Positions 52,878 through 63,320 are shown, numbered from the stretch's first letter. The stretch is 64,000 nt of DNA from Paludibacteraceae bacterium (GCA_017937025.1 JAGBEJ010000002.1:186001-250000), one strand, 5' to 3'. Numbers and translations are program-made. Notes: generated by a model from the sequence alone, not told the origin.

Positions 52878-53888
52878 ATGAAAAGAATCGTAATCCTAAT
52901 GGCAGCAATGACTGCGCTGCTGCTCACAAGCTACGGAAGAACTCCAGAAGAAAGACTCGAGATAATAAAGAAAGCGCACGAAGGAAACGCCGAGGCGCAA
53001 TGGCAAGTGGGATTTATGCATGAAACCGGCGAAGGCGTGACACAGAGCAAGGAGGAGGCCGCAAAATGGTATGAGAAAGCTGCGCAACAAGACTACTCGC
53101 CTGCCTGCAACAATCTCGGACTGCTGTATGAGAATGGAAACGGTGTGAAGAAGGACCTGAAAAAAGCCGAGAAATACTACCTGAAGGCTATCAAACAGGA
53201 AAACGTGAACGCTATGTACAATCTGGGCAACCTATACATAAGCCAGAAAAAGGACAAAGAAGGTCTGGAACTGCTGGAGAAGGCGTCGTCAGAAGGCATG
53301 GCCGCTGCCGCTTGCAACATTGGATACTACTACGCCCACGCGCAGAAGGACTGCGCCAAGGGCTTGATATACTATCGATTGGCTGCCGAGCGAGGCGACA
53401 TTGTGTCGCAATACAATCTGGGCATAAACTTCGAGAAAGGACTATGCGGACTGGAGCAGGACTATGCAGAAGCCGCAAAATGGTATCTAAAGTCGGCAGA
53501 CAACGGCTTCGCCGATGCTCAGTTCTGCATCGGAAAGTGCTACATGCTCGGACTTGGAGTGGAGAAGAACGAAGAACTTGGTTTAGAATGGTTTGAGCGT
53601 GCAGCCGCACAGAACGAGACTTCCGCCCTTAATCAGCTCGCCTATGCCTACGCCAAAGGCAAGTTCTTCAAGCCTAACAAAGCCAAGGCGCTCTCGCTGA
53701 TAAGCAAGTGCATCGAAATCGCCCCCGGAAACCCAAACTGGTACGACTCAAAGGGCGAGATTTACGCCATATTCGGCGACTACGAGAACGCCAAAGTCAT
53801 GTACGAGAAAGTGCTGAAAATCAAACCTAAGTTCTACGAGGACAACGAGCCCGCCGTACTTGATGACATCATCAAAGCAAAGAAATAA
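52878..53888 (+). CDS. Secreted Sel1/TPR-repeat protein
   Basis: 336 residues. Signal peptide (MKRIVILMAAMTALLLTSYG) followed by about six or seven Sel1-like repeats of 36 residues (for example NAEAQWQVGFMHETGEGVTQSKEEAAKWYEKAAQQ) and a final TPR (PNWYDSKGEIYAIFGDYENAKVMYEKVLKIKP). A scaffold for protein contacts, probably periplasmic. Two bases after the acyltransferase gene, so an operon with it is likely. Confidence 0.9.
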   Translation: MKRIVILMAAMTALLLTSYGRTPEERLEIIKKAHEGNAEAQWQVGFMHETGEGVTQSKEEAAKWYEKAAQQDYSPACNNLGLLYENGNGVKKDLKKAEKYYLKAIKQENVNAMYNLGNLYISQKKDKEGLELLEKASSEGMAAAACNIGYYYAHAQKDCAKGLIYYRLAAERGDIVSQYNLGINFEKGLCGLEQDYAEAAKWYLKSADNGFADAQFCIGKCYMLGLGVEKNEELGLEWFERAAAQNETSALNQLAYAYAKGKFFKPNKAKALSLISKCIEIAPGNPNWYDSKGEIYAIFGDYENAKVMYEKVLKIKPKFYEDNEPAVLDDIIKAKK

Positions 53889-53907
53889 ATAACGCAAATC
53901 AATAAAC

Positions 53908-53942
53908 AAAAAAAGCGGGCTGATTTCTCAGTTCGCTTTTTT
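53908..53942. terminator. Bidirectional terminator
   Basis: AGCGGGCTGA / TCAGTTCGCT (10 bp with two G:T pairs), loop TTTC, flanked by A-run and T-run. It separates the convergent Sel1 and methyltransferase genes. Confidence 0.88.
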
Positions 53943-53964
53943 CATATATCAACAAGTTTCTCTC

Positions 53965-54738
53965 TCAAGTACGCCTCACGACATCCACCACATGGCTGCC
54001 TGCGCCGATAAGATCGGGACGCTCGGATATGCACTTCTGATACTCAATGAAATGGGCGAAAGTCTCTTCGTTCATGCGGTTAAGACGTGTGCGCATGTAA
54101 TCCGACGCTCCATCGGGCGAGAATATTGTCACACGCTCCAAGCCTGCCTTTTCATTCAAGCGGTTGATGTCATCTATACGGACATAATCGTACAGCTCAT
54201 CGTCCTTCGCCTGTATGTGGAAATCCTTGTCCACCTGACCTTTCGCCAACAGTTCCCCTATTCTGTCTTCATCAAAGCAGTAAGAGAGAATGCTGTACTC
54301 GTTCATCAGATAAGCCACAAATATGACTCCTCCAGGCTTAGTCACACGCTTGGCTTCAAGCAATGCCTTCAGTTTCTCCTCATCGCTTATCAGATGATAA
54401 AGCGGTCCGAGCAGAAGCGTGACGTCGGCAATGCCGTCGGGAAGGAACGCCATGTCTCTTGCGTCGCCCTGCACCACGTCGGCCCCTGGCTCGCGCTTGA
54501 GAAACACCTCAATATTGCGGCGCACAAGCTCCACAGCCTTCACCTTATAGCCTTCAGCCATCAATGCCGACGTGTAGCGTCCTGTGCCTGCGCCTATGTC
54601 AAGCAGAAACTGCCCTGGCTGCAGGAATTGACGCAAATGGTGCATCGTGACTTCAAACTCCACGACGCCGTGCCTGCGCAACAAACGCAAGTCTTCCGGA
54701 TGCTTGTTGTAATGCTTCTCGATGTTGGATAATGCCAT
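53965..54738 (-). CDS. Class I SAM-dependent methyltransferase
   Basis: 257 residues. SAM-binding motif I LLDIGAGTGRY near residue 46, motif II VELV, GDARDMAFLPDG and the post-motif LKPGG equivalent VTKPGGVIFVAYLMNEY. Substrate unknown. The open frame reaches 54753, but that ATG lies within the aspS terminator region; the ATG at 54738 (MALSNIEKHYNKH) fits better. Confidence 0.85.
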   Translation of the reverse strand: MALSNIEKHYNKHPEDLRLLRRHGVVEFEVTMHHLRQFLQPGQFLLDIGAGTGRYTSALMAEGYKVKAVELVRRNIEVFLKREPGADVVQGDARDMAFLPDGIADVTLLLGPLYHLISDEEKLKALLEAKRVTKPGGVIFVAYLMNEYSILSYCFDEDRIGELLAKGQVDKDFHIQAKDDELYDYVRIDDINRLNEKAGLERVTIFSPDGASDYMRTRLNRMNEETFAHFIEYQKCISERPDLIGAGSHVVDVVRRT

Positions 54739-54756
54739 AAACAGTATGAACATAAG

Positions 54757-54784
54757 AAAGGCTTGCTACAATTCGCAAGCCTTC
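54757..54784 (-). terminator. Hairpin after aspS
   Basis: AAGGCTTGC pairs with GCAAGCCTT around TACAATTC; on the minus strand it is followed by TTTCTTATG, a weak T-run, so some read-through into the methyltransferase gene is likely. Confidence 0.7.
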
Positions 54785-54800
54785 CCTTATAAAATAATAC

Positions 54801-56567
54801 TTATTTGTCCTTCTCTGGAACGTTGAGCGAAATGCAAAGCTCGTCAAGCTGCGACTGGTCGATGACCGAAGGAGCTGAAATCATGACATCTCGTCCTGCA
54901 TTGTTCTTTGGGAATGCGATGCAGTCTCTGATTGAGTCCAGACCTGCCAGCAGCGAAACCATACGGTCGAGACCGAACGCAAGTCCTGCGTGAGGAGGCG
55001 CGCCGTACTTGAACGCTGTGAGCAGCCAGCCGAACTTGGAATTCGCCTCTTCCTCTGTCAGTCCGATAGCCTTGAAAACACGGCTCTGCAGATTGCGGTC
55101 GTGGATACGAACTGAACCGCCGCCAACCTCCACTCCGTTGAGCACGAAGTCGTAAGCATCGGCACGCACACGTCCTGGCTCCGACTCAAGGTACTGCAAA
55201 TCCTCTGCCTTAGGCGATGTGAACGGATGGTGCATTGCCTTGAAACGCGAAGACTCCTCGTCCCACTCGAACATTGGGAAATCTACGACCCACAGAGGCG
55301 CGTACTTGGTGTTGTCGCGCAGGCCGAGACGGTCGCCCATCTCAAGACGGAGCTGTCCGAGCTGTATCTGTGTCTTCTGAACGTCTGAACCGGAAAGGAT
55401 GAGCATCAAGTCGCCCGGCTTAGCATTGAACTTCTCTGCCCAAGCCTTCAGGTCGTCCTGATTGTAGAATTTATCGACAGAAGACTTGAATGTGCCGTCA
55501 GCGTTGTACTTCACATAAACAAGTCCTGCCGCGCCTACCTGAGGACGCTTGACAAAGTCGGTCAGCGCATCCAAATCCTTGCGTGAATACGAAGCGCATC
55601 CCTCGGCGCATATTCCGCCTACATAAGCGGCTGTGTTGAAGACGTTGAAGTCTCTGTTTTTCACTATGTCGGTAATCTCCACGAATGTCATGCCGAAGCG
55701 CATATCTGGCTTGTCTGAGCCGTAGAGGCGCATAGCGTCGTGCCATGTCATCTGCAGGAAAGGCTCGTTGAAGTCTATTGACTTGATTGTGGAGAACACA
55801 TATTTGATAAGTTCCTCGAAAAGTCCTATCACGTCAGGCTGCTTGACAAACGACATCTCGCAGTCGATCTGAGTGAACTCAGGCTGACGGTCGGCACGAA
55901 GGTCCTCGTCGCGGAAGCACTTGACTATCTGGAAGTAACGGTCGAAGCCTGCCACCATGAGCAGCTGCTTGAAGAGCTGAGGCGACTGAGGCAACGCATA
56001 GAACTCGCCCGGATTCATACGGCTTGGCACAACGAAATCGCGCGCGCCTTCCGGAGTTGAGTTTATGAGGCATGGAGTCTCTGTCTCGATGAAATTGCGC
56101 TTCACAAGGAAATCCCTGACAAGGAATGTCAGCTGATTGCGAAGCTCCAGATTGCGGCGCACAGCGTTACGGCGCAAGTCCAGATAACGGTACTTCATGC
56201 GCAGGTCGTCGCCGCCGTCGGTTTCGTCCTCGATTGTGAAAGGAGGCACGTCCGAAGTGTTGAGAATATTAAGCTCAGAAGCGATAATCTCAACGTCGCC
56301 AGTAGGAATCTTCGAGTTCTTAGAAGCTCTCTCCTCCACCAGTCCGGTCACTTGAATCACATATTCACGTCCAAGTTTCTGCGCCTGGTCCGAAAGTTCT
56401 TTGTTCTTAGCCTCGTCAAAAGCGAGCTGAGTGATGCCATAACGGTCGCGGAGGTCAACGAATGTCATGCCTCCGAGTTTACGTACGCGCTGCACCCATC
56501 CAGCCAATGTGACAGTCTTGCCCTTGTCCGAGATGCGCAGTTCGCCGCAAGTGTTAGTTCTATACAT
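54801..56567 (-). CDS. aspS: Aspartyl-tRNA synthetase
   Basis: Class II synthetase charging tRNA-Asp. 588 residues, the usual bacterial length. N-terminal OB-fold anticodon domain ([25 protein letters not shown]), catalytic domain with motif 2 ([18 protein letters not shown]), the bacterial insertion domain, and motif 3 ([15 protein letters not shown]). It begins 11 bases after fabD and is probably co-transcribed with it. Confidence 0.98.
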   Translation of the reverse strand: MYRTNTCGELRISDKGKTVTLAGWVQRVRKLGGMTFVDLRDRYGITQLAFDEAKNKELSDQAQKLGREYVIQVTGLVEERASKNSKIPTGDVEIIASELNILNTSDVPPFTIEDETDGGDDLRMKYRYLDLRRNAVRRNLELRNQLTFLVRDFLVKRNFIETETPCLINSTPEGARDFVVPSRMNPGEFYALPQSPQLFKQLLMVAGFDRYFQIVKCFRDEDLRADRQPEFTQIDCEMSFVKQPDVIGLFEELIKYVFSTIKSIDFNEPFLQMTWHDAMRLYGSDKPDMRFGMTFVEITDIVKNRDFNVFNTAAYVGGICAEGCASYSRKDLDALTDFVKRPQVGAAGLVYVKYNADGTFKSSVDKFYNQDDLKAWAEKFNAKPGDLMLILSGSDVQKTQIQLGQLRLEMGDRLGLRDNTKYAPLWVVDFPMFEWDEESSRFKAMHHPFTSPKAEDLQYLESEPGRVRADAYDFVLNGVEVGGGSVRIHDRNLQSRVFKAIGLTEEEANSKFGWLLTAFKYGAPPHAGLAFGLDRMVSLLAGLDSIRDCIAFPKNNAGRDVMISAPSVIDQSQLDELCISLNVPEKDK

Positions 56568-56578
56568 TATCTTAAGAA

Positions 56579-57451
56579 TTATTCTACAGTAACAGTTTTA
56601 TCGATTTTAGCCACAAGTCCCTTGAGCACCTTGCCCGGACCGATTTCCTTGAAGTAGTCGGCGCCATCAGCCACCATGTTCTGCACAGTCTGTGTCCAGC
56701 GCACTGGCGATGTGAGCTGCGCTATGAGGTTAGCCTTAATCTTCTCAGGGTCAGTCGATGGCTTTGCATCCACGTTCTGATATATCGGACAAGAAGGAAC
56801 AGCGAACTCGGTAGCCGCGATGGCTGTCTCCAACTGCTGACGAGCTGGCTCCATAAGCGGAGAGTGGAAAGCGCCGCCAACAACGAGCTTCAAAGCGCGC
56901 TTGGCGTTCTTCTCCTCCTTGAGTATCACGCAAGCCTTGTCTATGGCGTTCTCAGCGCCTGAGATAACGAGCTGTCCTGGGCAGTTGTAATTGGCTGGGA
57001 CCACCACTCCGTCGGTGATAGAAGCGCAAACATCCTCGACAACATCGTCTGGCAGCGCTATGACAGCAGCCATTGTTCCTGGATTTATCTCGCAAGCACG
57101 CTGCATGGCAAGCGCACGCTGCGAAACCAGCGAAACGCCAGCCTCGAAAGAGATAGCGCCGGAAACCACGAGTGCAGAGAACTCACCGAGAGAGTGTCCT
57201 GCCACCATGTCTGGCTTCAAATCAGGAGTTGTGAGCGCTGTAATCACAGAGTGAAGGAAAACGGCAGGCTGAGTCACCTTAGTCTGACGCAAGTCTTCGT
57301 CCGTTCCATTGAACATAACGTCTGTTATTCTGAAACCAAGAATTTCATTAGCCTTCTCGAAAAGCTCTTTGGCTTTCGGATTGGTGTCATAAAGTTCCTT
57401 GCCCATACCTGGAAACTGAGATCCTTGTCCAGGGAAAACATATGCTTTCAT
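56579..57451 (-). CDS. fabD: Malonyl-CoA:ACP transacylase
   Basis: Loads malonyl onto acyl carrier protein for fatty-acid synthesis. 290 residues. Opening [16 protein letters not shown], catalytic serine in GHSLGE (Ser87), the QxxxM-type RALAMQRA motif and the catalytic histidine in GGAFHSPLM. No other fab gene is nearby. Confidence 0.97.
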   Translation of the reverse strand: MKAYVFPGQGSQFPGMGKELYDTNPKAKELFEKANEILGFRITDVMFNGTDEDLRQTKVTQPAVFLHSVITALTTPDLKPDMVAGHSLGEFSALVVSGAISFEAGVSLVSQRALAMQRACEINPGTMAAVIALPDDVVEDVCASITDGVVVPANYNCPGQLVISGAENAIDKACVILKEEKNAKRALKLVVGGAFHSPLMEPARQQLETAIAATEFAVPSCPIYQNVDAKPSTDPEKIKANLIAQLTSPVRWTQTVQNMVADGADYFKEIGPGKVLKGLVAKIDKTVTVE

Positions 57452-57496
57452 ATCTTGTTTTGAGTTAGAATTATTACATTAAAAACAATTAGGTTG

Positions 57497-57504
57497 CAAA
57501 GATA
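57497..57504 (-). promoter_or_regulatory. -7 promoter element of the fabD-aspS operon
   Basis: Minus-strand TATCTTTG, 45 bases before the fabD ATG; divergent from the PBP promoter. Confidence 0.6.
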
Positions 57505-57516
57505 AGTCAAAAAGTC

Positions 57517-57524
57517 TATTTTTG
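57517..57524 (+). promoter_or_regulatory. -7 promoter element of the PBP1A gene
   Basis: TATTTTTG, 31 bases before the ATG at 57556, with TTG at 57494-57496 as a possible -33 element 20 bases upstream. Confidence 0.6.
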
Positions 57525-57555
57525 CAGACTAAAAACATAGCCATTAAGCAAAATA

Positions 57556-59901
57556 ATGAAAAAAGGAACTGCAAAAATTAGCCCTATAGGTAAAAAGGTT
57601 TTGAAAGTTTTTTGGATATCACTTATTTCTGTGATACTGCTGATAATGATAACTTTCACGCTGATCGCCAACGGACTCATAGGCTACATGCCGCCAGTCT
57701 CTGAGTTGAAAAACCCGAAGAACAAATTCGCGACCGAGATATATTCATCCGACATGCAGCTGCTCGGACGATTCTACCAGCAGAAGCAGAACAGAGTGAG
57801 CGTCAACTACAACGAAATCTCGCCTAACATGATAAACGCCCTCATCGCCACCGAGGACTCAAGATTCGAGAGCCACTCCGGTATCGACGGTTGGGCATTC
57901 TTCAGAGCGCTGATACTGAGAGGAATACTGCAGCAGAAGAGCGCAGGAGGAGGCTCCACACTGACACAGCAGCTCGCCAAGCAGATATGGTCGCCACAGG
58001 CTGAATCGTTCTGGCAGAGACTCTTGCAGAAGCCTATCGAATGGACAATAGCCGTGCAACTCGAGAAATACTACACAAAGGAGGAAATCATAACCATGTA
58101 CCTAAATCAGTTCGACTTCCTCTACAACGCCGTCGGCATCAAGAGCGCAGCGTTCGTGTACTTCTCCACCACTCCGGACAAACTGACCATAGAGCAGGCC
58201 GCCACACTCGTGGGCATGTGCAAGAACCCATCTTATTACAATCCTATAAGACAGCCAGAAAGAACAAAAGGCAGAAGAAACGTCGTATTCGAACAGATGG
58301 TAAAGGCAGGATACCTGACCGAGGCTCAAAAAGACAGCCTCTCGCAACTGCCGCTCGAGACCAAGTTCCAGACCATCGACCACAAAGGCGGACTGGCGCC
58401 ATACTTCAGAGAATACCTGAGAATAATGCTGACTGCTAAAGAGCCAAAGAAGAGCGACTACAAGAGCTGGCAGATGCAGGAATACCACGACGACTCCGTA
58501 GCATGGGCGACCAACCCGGTTTACGGATTCTGCGAGAAAGTGAGAAAGCCAGACGGAAGCAAGTACAACATTTATACTGACGGACTGAAAATCTACACTA
58601 CAATAGACTCCAGAATGCAGAGATACGCCGAGGAGGCGGTTTCCGAGCACATGCAGTATCTGCAAGGCAGATTCTTCAAGGAGAAGAAAGGCAAGAAGAA
58701 AGCGCCATTCTCCAACATGCTGTCCGACAAGCAGGTACAGGAATCCATGGAGAAATCCATGAGAAACAGCGAGAGATACAGACTGATGAAAGAAGCCGGA
58801 TACAGCGAGAACGAAATCAGACAAGCCTTCAACACGAAAACCGAAATGACTGTGTTCAGCTACAACGGCGACATAGACACGACCATGACACCTATGGACT
58901 CCATCAGATGGCAGAAATTCTTCCTAAGATGCGCTATACTGTCGATGGACCCACACAACGGACACGTGAAGGCATACGTGGGCGGACCGAATTTCGCGAA
59001 CTTCCAGTACGACATGGTGTCGAAGGGAAGAAGACAGGTCGGATCCACGATAAAGCCATATCTGTATACACTCGCCATGGAGGAAGGCATGACGCCTTGC
59101 GACGAGGTGGAGAACCGTCCTTACACACTGATTACCGACGCAGGAACAGAATGGTCGCCACGAAACGGCTCTAAGGCACGCCTTGGCGAGATGGTGACAC
59201 TCAAATGGGGATTGGCGAACTCTAACAACTGGATTTCGGCATACCTGATGTCACTCTTCACTCCGCAAGCACTGATAAAGCTGATGAGGTCATTCGGCGT
59301 CGAAGGTCAATTGGATCCGGTTGTGTCACTCTGTCTCGGTCCGTGCGAGATAAAAGTGCTGGAGATGGTGGACGCATACACGACATTCGCCAACAAGGGA
59401 ATCCGCGTAGAACCAATGTATGTAACAAGAATAGAGGACAACAATGGCAACGTCATAGCCTCATACACACCAAGCATGAAGGAGATAATAAGCGAGAGCA
59501 CCGCATACAAGATGCTCTACATGCTGAAAGCCGTTGTTGACCAAGGTACAGGTAGGCGTATCAGATTCAAGTACGGCATAACCGCTGAAATGGGCGGCAA
59601 GACAGGTACGACACAGAGAAACGCCGACGGATGGTTCATGGGAATAACTCCAAACCTCGTGAACGGTGTATGGGTCGGCGGCGAGGACCGAGGCATACAC
59701 TTCGACAACATGGGCGACGGACAAGGCGCAAGCATGGCACTGCCAATCTGGGCGTTGTACATGAAAAAGGTATATGCCGACAAGAAGCTCGGATACAGCC
59801 AGGACGACAAGTTCGCTATACCAGCAAACTTCAGAGAAGTGAACGGCTGCCCTGTCGAGATAGACTCCGAATCATCAGAGTATGAGTCTGTTGACGACTA
59901 A
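57556..59901 (+). CDS. Bifunctional penicillin-binding protein 1A-type
   Basis: Peptidoglycan glycosyltransferase and transpeptidase anchored by one N-terminal helix (about 18-38). GT51 motifs: EDSRFESHSGID near residue 98 (catalytic Glu), GGSTLTQQLAKQ near 133 and the later KEEIITMYLNQ. Transpeptidase motifs: SxxK as GSTIKPYL (Ser near 496), SxN as SNN near 555 and KTGTT near 681. 781 residues is typical of class A PBPs in this phylum. The last 20 bases overlap the TPR gene. Confidence 0.96.
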   Translation: MKKGTAKISPIGKKVLKVFWISLISVILLIMITFTLIANGLIGYMPPVSELKNPKNKFATEIYSSDMQLLGRFYQQKQNRVSVNYNEISPNMINALIATEDSRFESHSGIDGWAFFRALILRGILQQKSAGGGSTLTQQLAKQIWSPQAESFWQRLLQKPIEWTIAVQLEKYYTKEEIITMYLNQFDFLYNAVGIKSAAFVYFSTTPDKLTIEQAATLVGMCKNPSYYNPIRQPERTKGRRNVVFEQMVKAGYLTEAQKDSLSQLPLETKFQTIDHKGGLAPYFREYLRIMLTAKEPKKSDYKSWQMQEYHDDSVAWATNPVYGFCEKVRKPDGSKYNIYTDGLKIYTTIDSRMQRYAEEAVSEHMQYLQGRFFKEKKGKKKAPFSNMLSDKQVQESMEKSMRNSERYRLMKEAGYSENEIRQAFNTKTEMTVFSYNGDIDTTMTPMDSIRWQKFFLRCAILSMDPHNGHVKAYVGGPNFANFQYDMVSKGRRQVGSTIKPYLYTLAMEEGMTPCDEVENRPYTLITDAGTEWSPRNGSKARLGEMVTLKWGLANSNNWISAYLMSLFTPQALIKLMRSFGVEGQLDPVVSLCLGPCEIKVLEMVDAYTTFANKGIRVEPMYVTRIEDNNGNVIASYTPSMKEIISESTAYKMLYMLKAVVDQGTGRRIRFKYGITAEMGGKTGTTQRNADGWFMGITPNLVNGVWVGGEDRGIHFDNMGDGQGASMALPIWALYMKKVYADKKLGYSQDDKFAIPANFREVNGCPVEIDSESSEYESVDD

Positions 59902-61906
59902 GCGCGCACTCACAACCGTCATTGTTTGCATTGTCACAGCAAGTCTTTTCGGGCAGATAAACACAAAGCGCCTGCTGGACAACGGCAGAAACGCATTGCA
60001 CTTCGAGGACTATGTGCTATCGATGCAGTACTTCAACAAAGTGCTGAGCGTAAAGCCAAACTCCACAGAGGCGTATTTCCTGAGAGGCATCGCGAAACTT
60101 GAGCTTGAGGACTACTCCGGCGCGAAAGACGATTTCAGCAAAGCATTAGAATGCAACCCTTTCATGCCGGCGCTATATTACGCGAAAGGGTTTGCCATGA
60201 AAAGGCTCGGCGAATACGAAGACGCCGAGAAAGCCTTCACCAAAGCGCTTGAATTCACCCCGGAGAACACGGAATACCTGATGAACAGAATCGAGGTGTA
60301 CGAACGGCAGAAAAAGTACGACAAGGCTCTCGACGACATAAACTTCCTGCTCTCCAAGAAATCCACACAAAGGCACAAGGCGTATGAGATGCTGTTTCTC
60401 GAAAAGACGCAAGTTCTGGTGGAGAAAGGCGACACCATAGGAGCCGATGCCGTAGCAACACAGGCCATAAGAGAAAATCCAAAGTACGCAGAATTCTACT
60501 CTGCCAAAGGCCTCGTGTCGCTACTGCTGAAGAAGGACACGACAGCAAGGAGAATGTACGAGGCTGCCGCCGAACTCGGCTCTAAAAACATTTCAACATA
60601 CATAAACCTCGGATTGCTGAACTACCGCGCGAAGAAATACGAGAACGCGCTGAGCAACTACAGCAAAGCCATAGAAATAGACCCGAACGACAGACAGGCG
60701 AGATTCAACCGCGCGATACTGAGATGCGAAGTCGGCGACTGGAACAACGCCATGAGCGACCTCGACATAATCGTAAACAACCACCCCGACATAGACGAAG
60801 CCGTTTACCAAAGAGCTGTCGTGGCGCTGGAAATCGGAGAATACAACAAAGCAAAGCAGGATTTCGAAAGCCTGTTGCGCAAATACCATGACTTCCTGCC
60901 GGCATTCTACGGACACGCGCAGGCATGCGAGGCCATCGGACAGAAAAGACAAGCCAGCATAGACCGTTACAGAGCCGCGAAACTGGAATACGACGCCATG
61001 AACGGAAAACTGAAACGCAGAAAAATCGTCGCCGCAGCCAACATAGCCACGACTAAATCGGTGATAGCCGAAGCCACAAAGAAGTTCGAGACTGGAAATT
61101 CCGATTACTACAACGACAAGACAAGAGGCAAAGTGCAGGATGAAAAAGCCTCTGCCACAATGAGAAAGGACTTTGTGCTGAGTCCTTACGCATCGAACGA
61201 GCTCGTCAGGAAAGACAGCCGCAGATTCCTGCCTATCGTGGAGAAATTCAACCAGAGAAGCGGCATGAAGCTGACCATGACAAACAACGACATTGCCCTG
61301 TCCGAGCAACTAAGCAGCATCCACTTCGCCGACATTGAACGCATTGACAAGGAATTAAGCAAGAGCATAAGCGATGACACGAAAGCCGTGCTGCTAACTG
61401 CCAAAGCGATAAACTACATCATACTGCAAAACCCGGACTCTGCAATCGCCGAGCTTGACAACGCGGCAAAGAACACCGCCGAGAATGACGAGCTATGGAA
61501 ACTCATACGATTCGAATACGGCGCCGCTATAAACAAACGCATGGAGATACGCCTAAGCAAAGGCGAAAGCAGCGACAGCAAAGAGATAGAGCAAATAAGA
61601 GAATACTGGACGGAGTGCGAAAACGACGCTGAGCTTGGGCTGTACGCGACATTCAACCTCGGAAACCTGTGCTACAACACCGGAAACTACAAAGAGGCCG
61701 TGCTCCACTACGACAGAATCACGCTGAAAGACAAGAACTTCGCCGATGCCCATTTCAACAAGGCTCTGGCGAAAATGAAAGACGGCGACTTCGACTTGGA
61801 ATCCATTAAAAACGACTTGTCGGCAGCAGGAGAACTCGGCATCTACCAAGCCTACTCCATATTGAAAAGACTGCTGGACGCAGAGAGCAAAAGCCGTAAG
61901 AACTAA
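59882..61906 (+). CDS. Exported TPR-repeat protein
   Basis: 674 residues. Signal peptide (ALTTVIVCIVTASLFGQ), then at least nine tetratricopeptide repeats in two blocks (about 35-370 and 510-665), e.g. NSTEAYFLRGIAKLELEDYSGAKDDFSKALECNP. The middle part (about 370-500) is charged and not repeat-like. It starts inside the PBP1A gene (20-base overlap), so it is translationally linked and may act with that enzyme, as TPR partners of PBPs do elsewhere; this role is inferred. Its stop shares four bases with the convergent HExxH gene. Confidence 0.88.
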   Translation: MSLLTTKRALTTVIVCIVTASLFGQINTKRLLDNGRNALHFEDYVLSMQYFNKVLSVKPNSTEAYFLRGIAKLELEDYSGAKDDFSKALECNPFMPALYYAKGFAMKRLGEYEDAEKAFTKALEFTPENTEYLMNRIEVYERQKKYDKALDDINFLLSKKSTQRHKAYEMLFLEKTQVLVEKGDTIGADAVATQAIRENPKYAEFYSAKGLVSLLLKKDTTARRMYEAAAELGSKNISTYINLGLLNYRAKKYENALSNYSKAIEIDPNDRQARFNRAILRCEVGDWNNAMSDLDIIVNNHPDIDEAVYQRAVVALEIGEYNKAKQDFESLLRKYHDFLPAFYGHAQACEAIGQKRQASIDRYRAAKLEYDAMNGKLKRRKIVAAANIATTKSVIAEATKKFETGNSDYYNDKTRGKVQDEKASATMRKDFVLSPYASNELVRKDSRRFLPIVEKFNQRSGMKLTMTNNDIALSEQLSSIHFADIERIDKELSKSISDDTKAVLLTAKAINYIILQNPDSAIAELDNAAKNTAENDELWKLIRFEYGAAINKRMEIRLSKGESSDSKEIEQIREYWTECENDAELGLYATFNLGNLCYNTGNYKEAVLHYDRITLKDKNFADAHFNKALAKMKDGDFDLESIKNDLSAAGELGIYQAYSILKRLLDAESKSRKN

Positions 61907-62484
61907 GCCACCTCGTTGAGCAGGAAAAGCAGGAAACCGTCGGAATAAGAAGCCAGGCGGAAACGGCTCAGCATGCCGCCAGACCTTAGTGCCGCGACAT
62001 CGTCGGCAGTGAAATGCGCGCCAGGACTCACTTTCGCCTCGAAACGCAACTGCATCAGCCGCGAGTAAATCTCCCATGGATTATCCCAGTAGAAACTGAA
62101 TTTTCTGCCAGCAATGTTCTTCCACTCCTTAGCGCGCAGAAAACGCTTCGCGATTGCCGTTTCCTGCTTTTTGAGCCAGCCCAGAGCATGCGTCAGCTCA
62201 TGCACACGCAAATGCTCATTGCCGGCAGAAATGCCAACACGGTACTTCACATAGTTGACCAACGGATAATAAGCCCCGAGAGTGCCACGTCCGCCGTACA
62301 GCGACATAAGAAAACGCTGCGCTCTGCTCGCAATGCGGAATGGCGACTGCATAACATAAGAAAACTCAGTCGCACGACCGAGATGGCGCAACTGAGTTTT
62401 TATAGTCTTCTGCTTCAACAATCCCTCGCGGGATGAGAGCCACCACCCTATCCAAGCTTTTGCGTCTATTGGCGGGGTGAACAT
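61903..62484 (-). CDS. HExxH putative metallopeptidase-like protein
   Basis: 193 residues, no signal peptide. HELTH at residues 95-99 gives the HExxH zinc motif inside EHLRVHELTHALGW. A second conserved-looking glutamate lies in DNPWEIYSRLMQLR (Glu138), plausibly the third ligand. The rest is basic and rich in Arg/Lys/Trp. The layout (HExxH, about 40 residues, NPxEIYxRLMxLR) recalls small metallopeptidase domains seen at the ends of Bacteroidota polymorphic toxins, but here it stands alone. 19 bases after the nitroreductase gene on the same strand. Confidence 0.7.
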   Translation of the reverse strand: MFTPPIDAKAWIGWWLSSREGLLKQKTIKTQLRHLGRATEFSYVMQSPFRIASRAQRFLMSLYGGRGTLGAYYPLVNYVKYRVGISAGNEHLRVHELTHALGWLKKQETAIAKRFLRAKEWKNIAGRKFSFYWDNPWEIYSRLMQLRFEAKVSPGAHFTADDVAALRSGGMLSRFRLASYSDGFLLFLLNEVA

Positions 62485-62503
62485 GATATGACGGTTTTAT
62501 GGT

Positions 62504-63250
62504 TTACTTGAGAAAACCCTGCTTCTTGAGCATCTCGATGAAAGTCTCAGAGAAAGCCTCCGCATCCTTCTTTGTATAGCGGACATCGGTAAACACCTGT
62601 GCAAGAGTCTCTTTGTTATTCTCTTTGACAAACTGCTTAGACGACTCCAAAGCCTCCTTGGCTGCGTAAATACGCTCTATCTCAGCGTCATCATAATCCT
62701 CGTAAACCTCGTGGTGGCACACGCCGTTTATAGGCAAGCGATCCTCCTGGCGCTCAGGCGTTTCAGCAGGATATCCGACAGTGATAGTCGTCACAGGGAC
62801 AACCATTTTAGGCAGTTTGAGCACATCGACAATCTGCGATGCGTTGTAAGTTGTTGTGCCGAGATAGCAGATGCCGAGTCCCTCGCTTTCTGCTGCCACA
62901 GCGAAGTTCTGAGCAGCCAGCAGCGTGTCTATCACAGCCGATGAAAGCGACAGCACATTGTCGTAGCCAGGCACGGCGTTGCGCAGCGCGCACCATTTGT
63001 TGAATCGGTTGAAGTCGGCGCAGAAAGTCAGCACCACAGGCGCCTGTGTAACCATCGGCTGGTTGAAGTGCGCAGGAGCAAGCTGCTTCTTTATGTCATT
63101 GTCACGAGTGACCACGATGCTGTAGGTCTGCATATTGCCTGTGTTTGAGGCTCGGCAGGCTGCTGTGAGACAGCGGTTGAGGATTTGGTCACTAAGATCT
63201 TGGTCTGTGTATTTTCTTATTGTTTTGTGTTTGATAAGTAAGTTAAGCAT
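62504..63250 (-). CDS. Nitroreductase-family FMN oxidoreductase (NfsA/FRP-like)
   Basis: Flavin-dependent NAD(P)H oxidoreductase, 248 residues. Family features: the N-terminal TIRKYTDQDLSDQILN, the FMN-binding ACRASNTGNMQTYSIVV, and GLGICYLGTTTYN with the C-terminal extension typical of NfsA/FRP proteins (VVPVTTITVGYPAETPERQEDRLP). Natural substrate unknown. Probably co-transcribed with the downstream HExxH gene. Confidence 0.93.
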   Translation of the reverse strand: MLNLLIKHKTIRKYTDQDLSDQILNRCLTAACRASNTGNMQTYSIVVTRDNDIKKQLAPAHFNQPMVTQAPVVLTFCADFNRFNKWCALRNAVPGYDNVLSLSSAVIDTLLAAQNFAVAAESEGLGICYLGTTTYNASQIVDVLKLPKMVVPVTTITVGYPAETPERQEDRLPINGVCHHEVYEDYDDAEIERIYAAKEALESSKQFVKENNKETLAQVFTDVRYTKKDAEAFSETFIEMLKKQGFLK

Positions 63251-63277
63251 CGCTTTTTTAGAGTTTTATTGTTTTCA

Positions 63278-63285
63278 CAAAACTA
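63278..63285 (-). promoter_or_regulatory. -7 promoter element of the nitroreductase gene
   Basis: Minus-strand TAGTTTTG, 27 bases before the ATG at 63250. Confidence 0.5.
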
Positions 63286-63320
63286 CCTATTTTTTTTCGA
63301 GTATTATCACTTCTTATTCA

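Noticed and set aside
54739..54753. Earlier ATG for the methyltransferase
   Set aside because: It lies directly against the hairpin and T-run that end aspS; the ATG at 54738 starts the conserved sequence.
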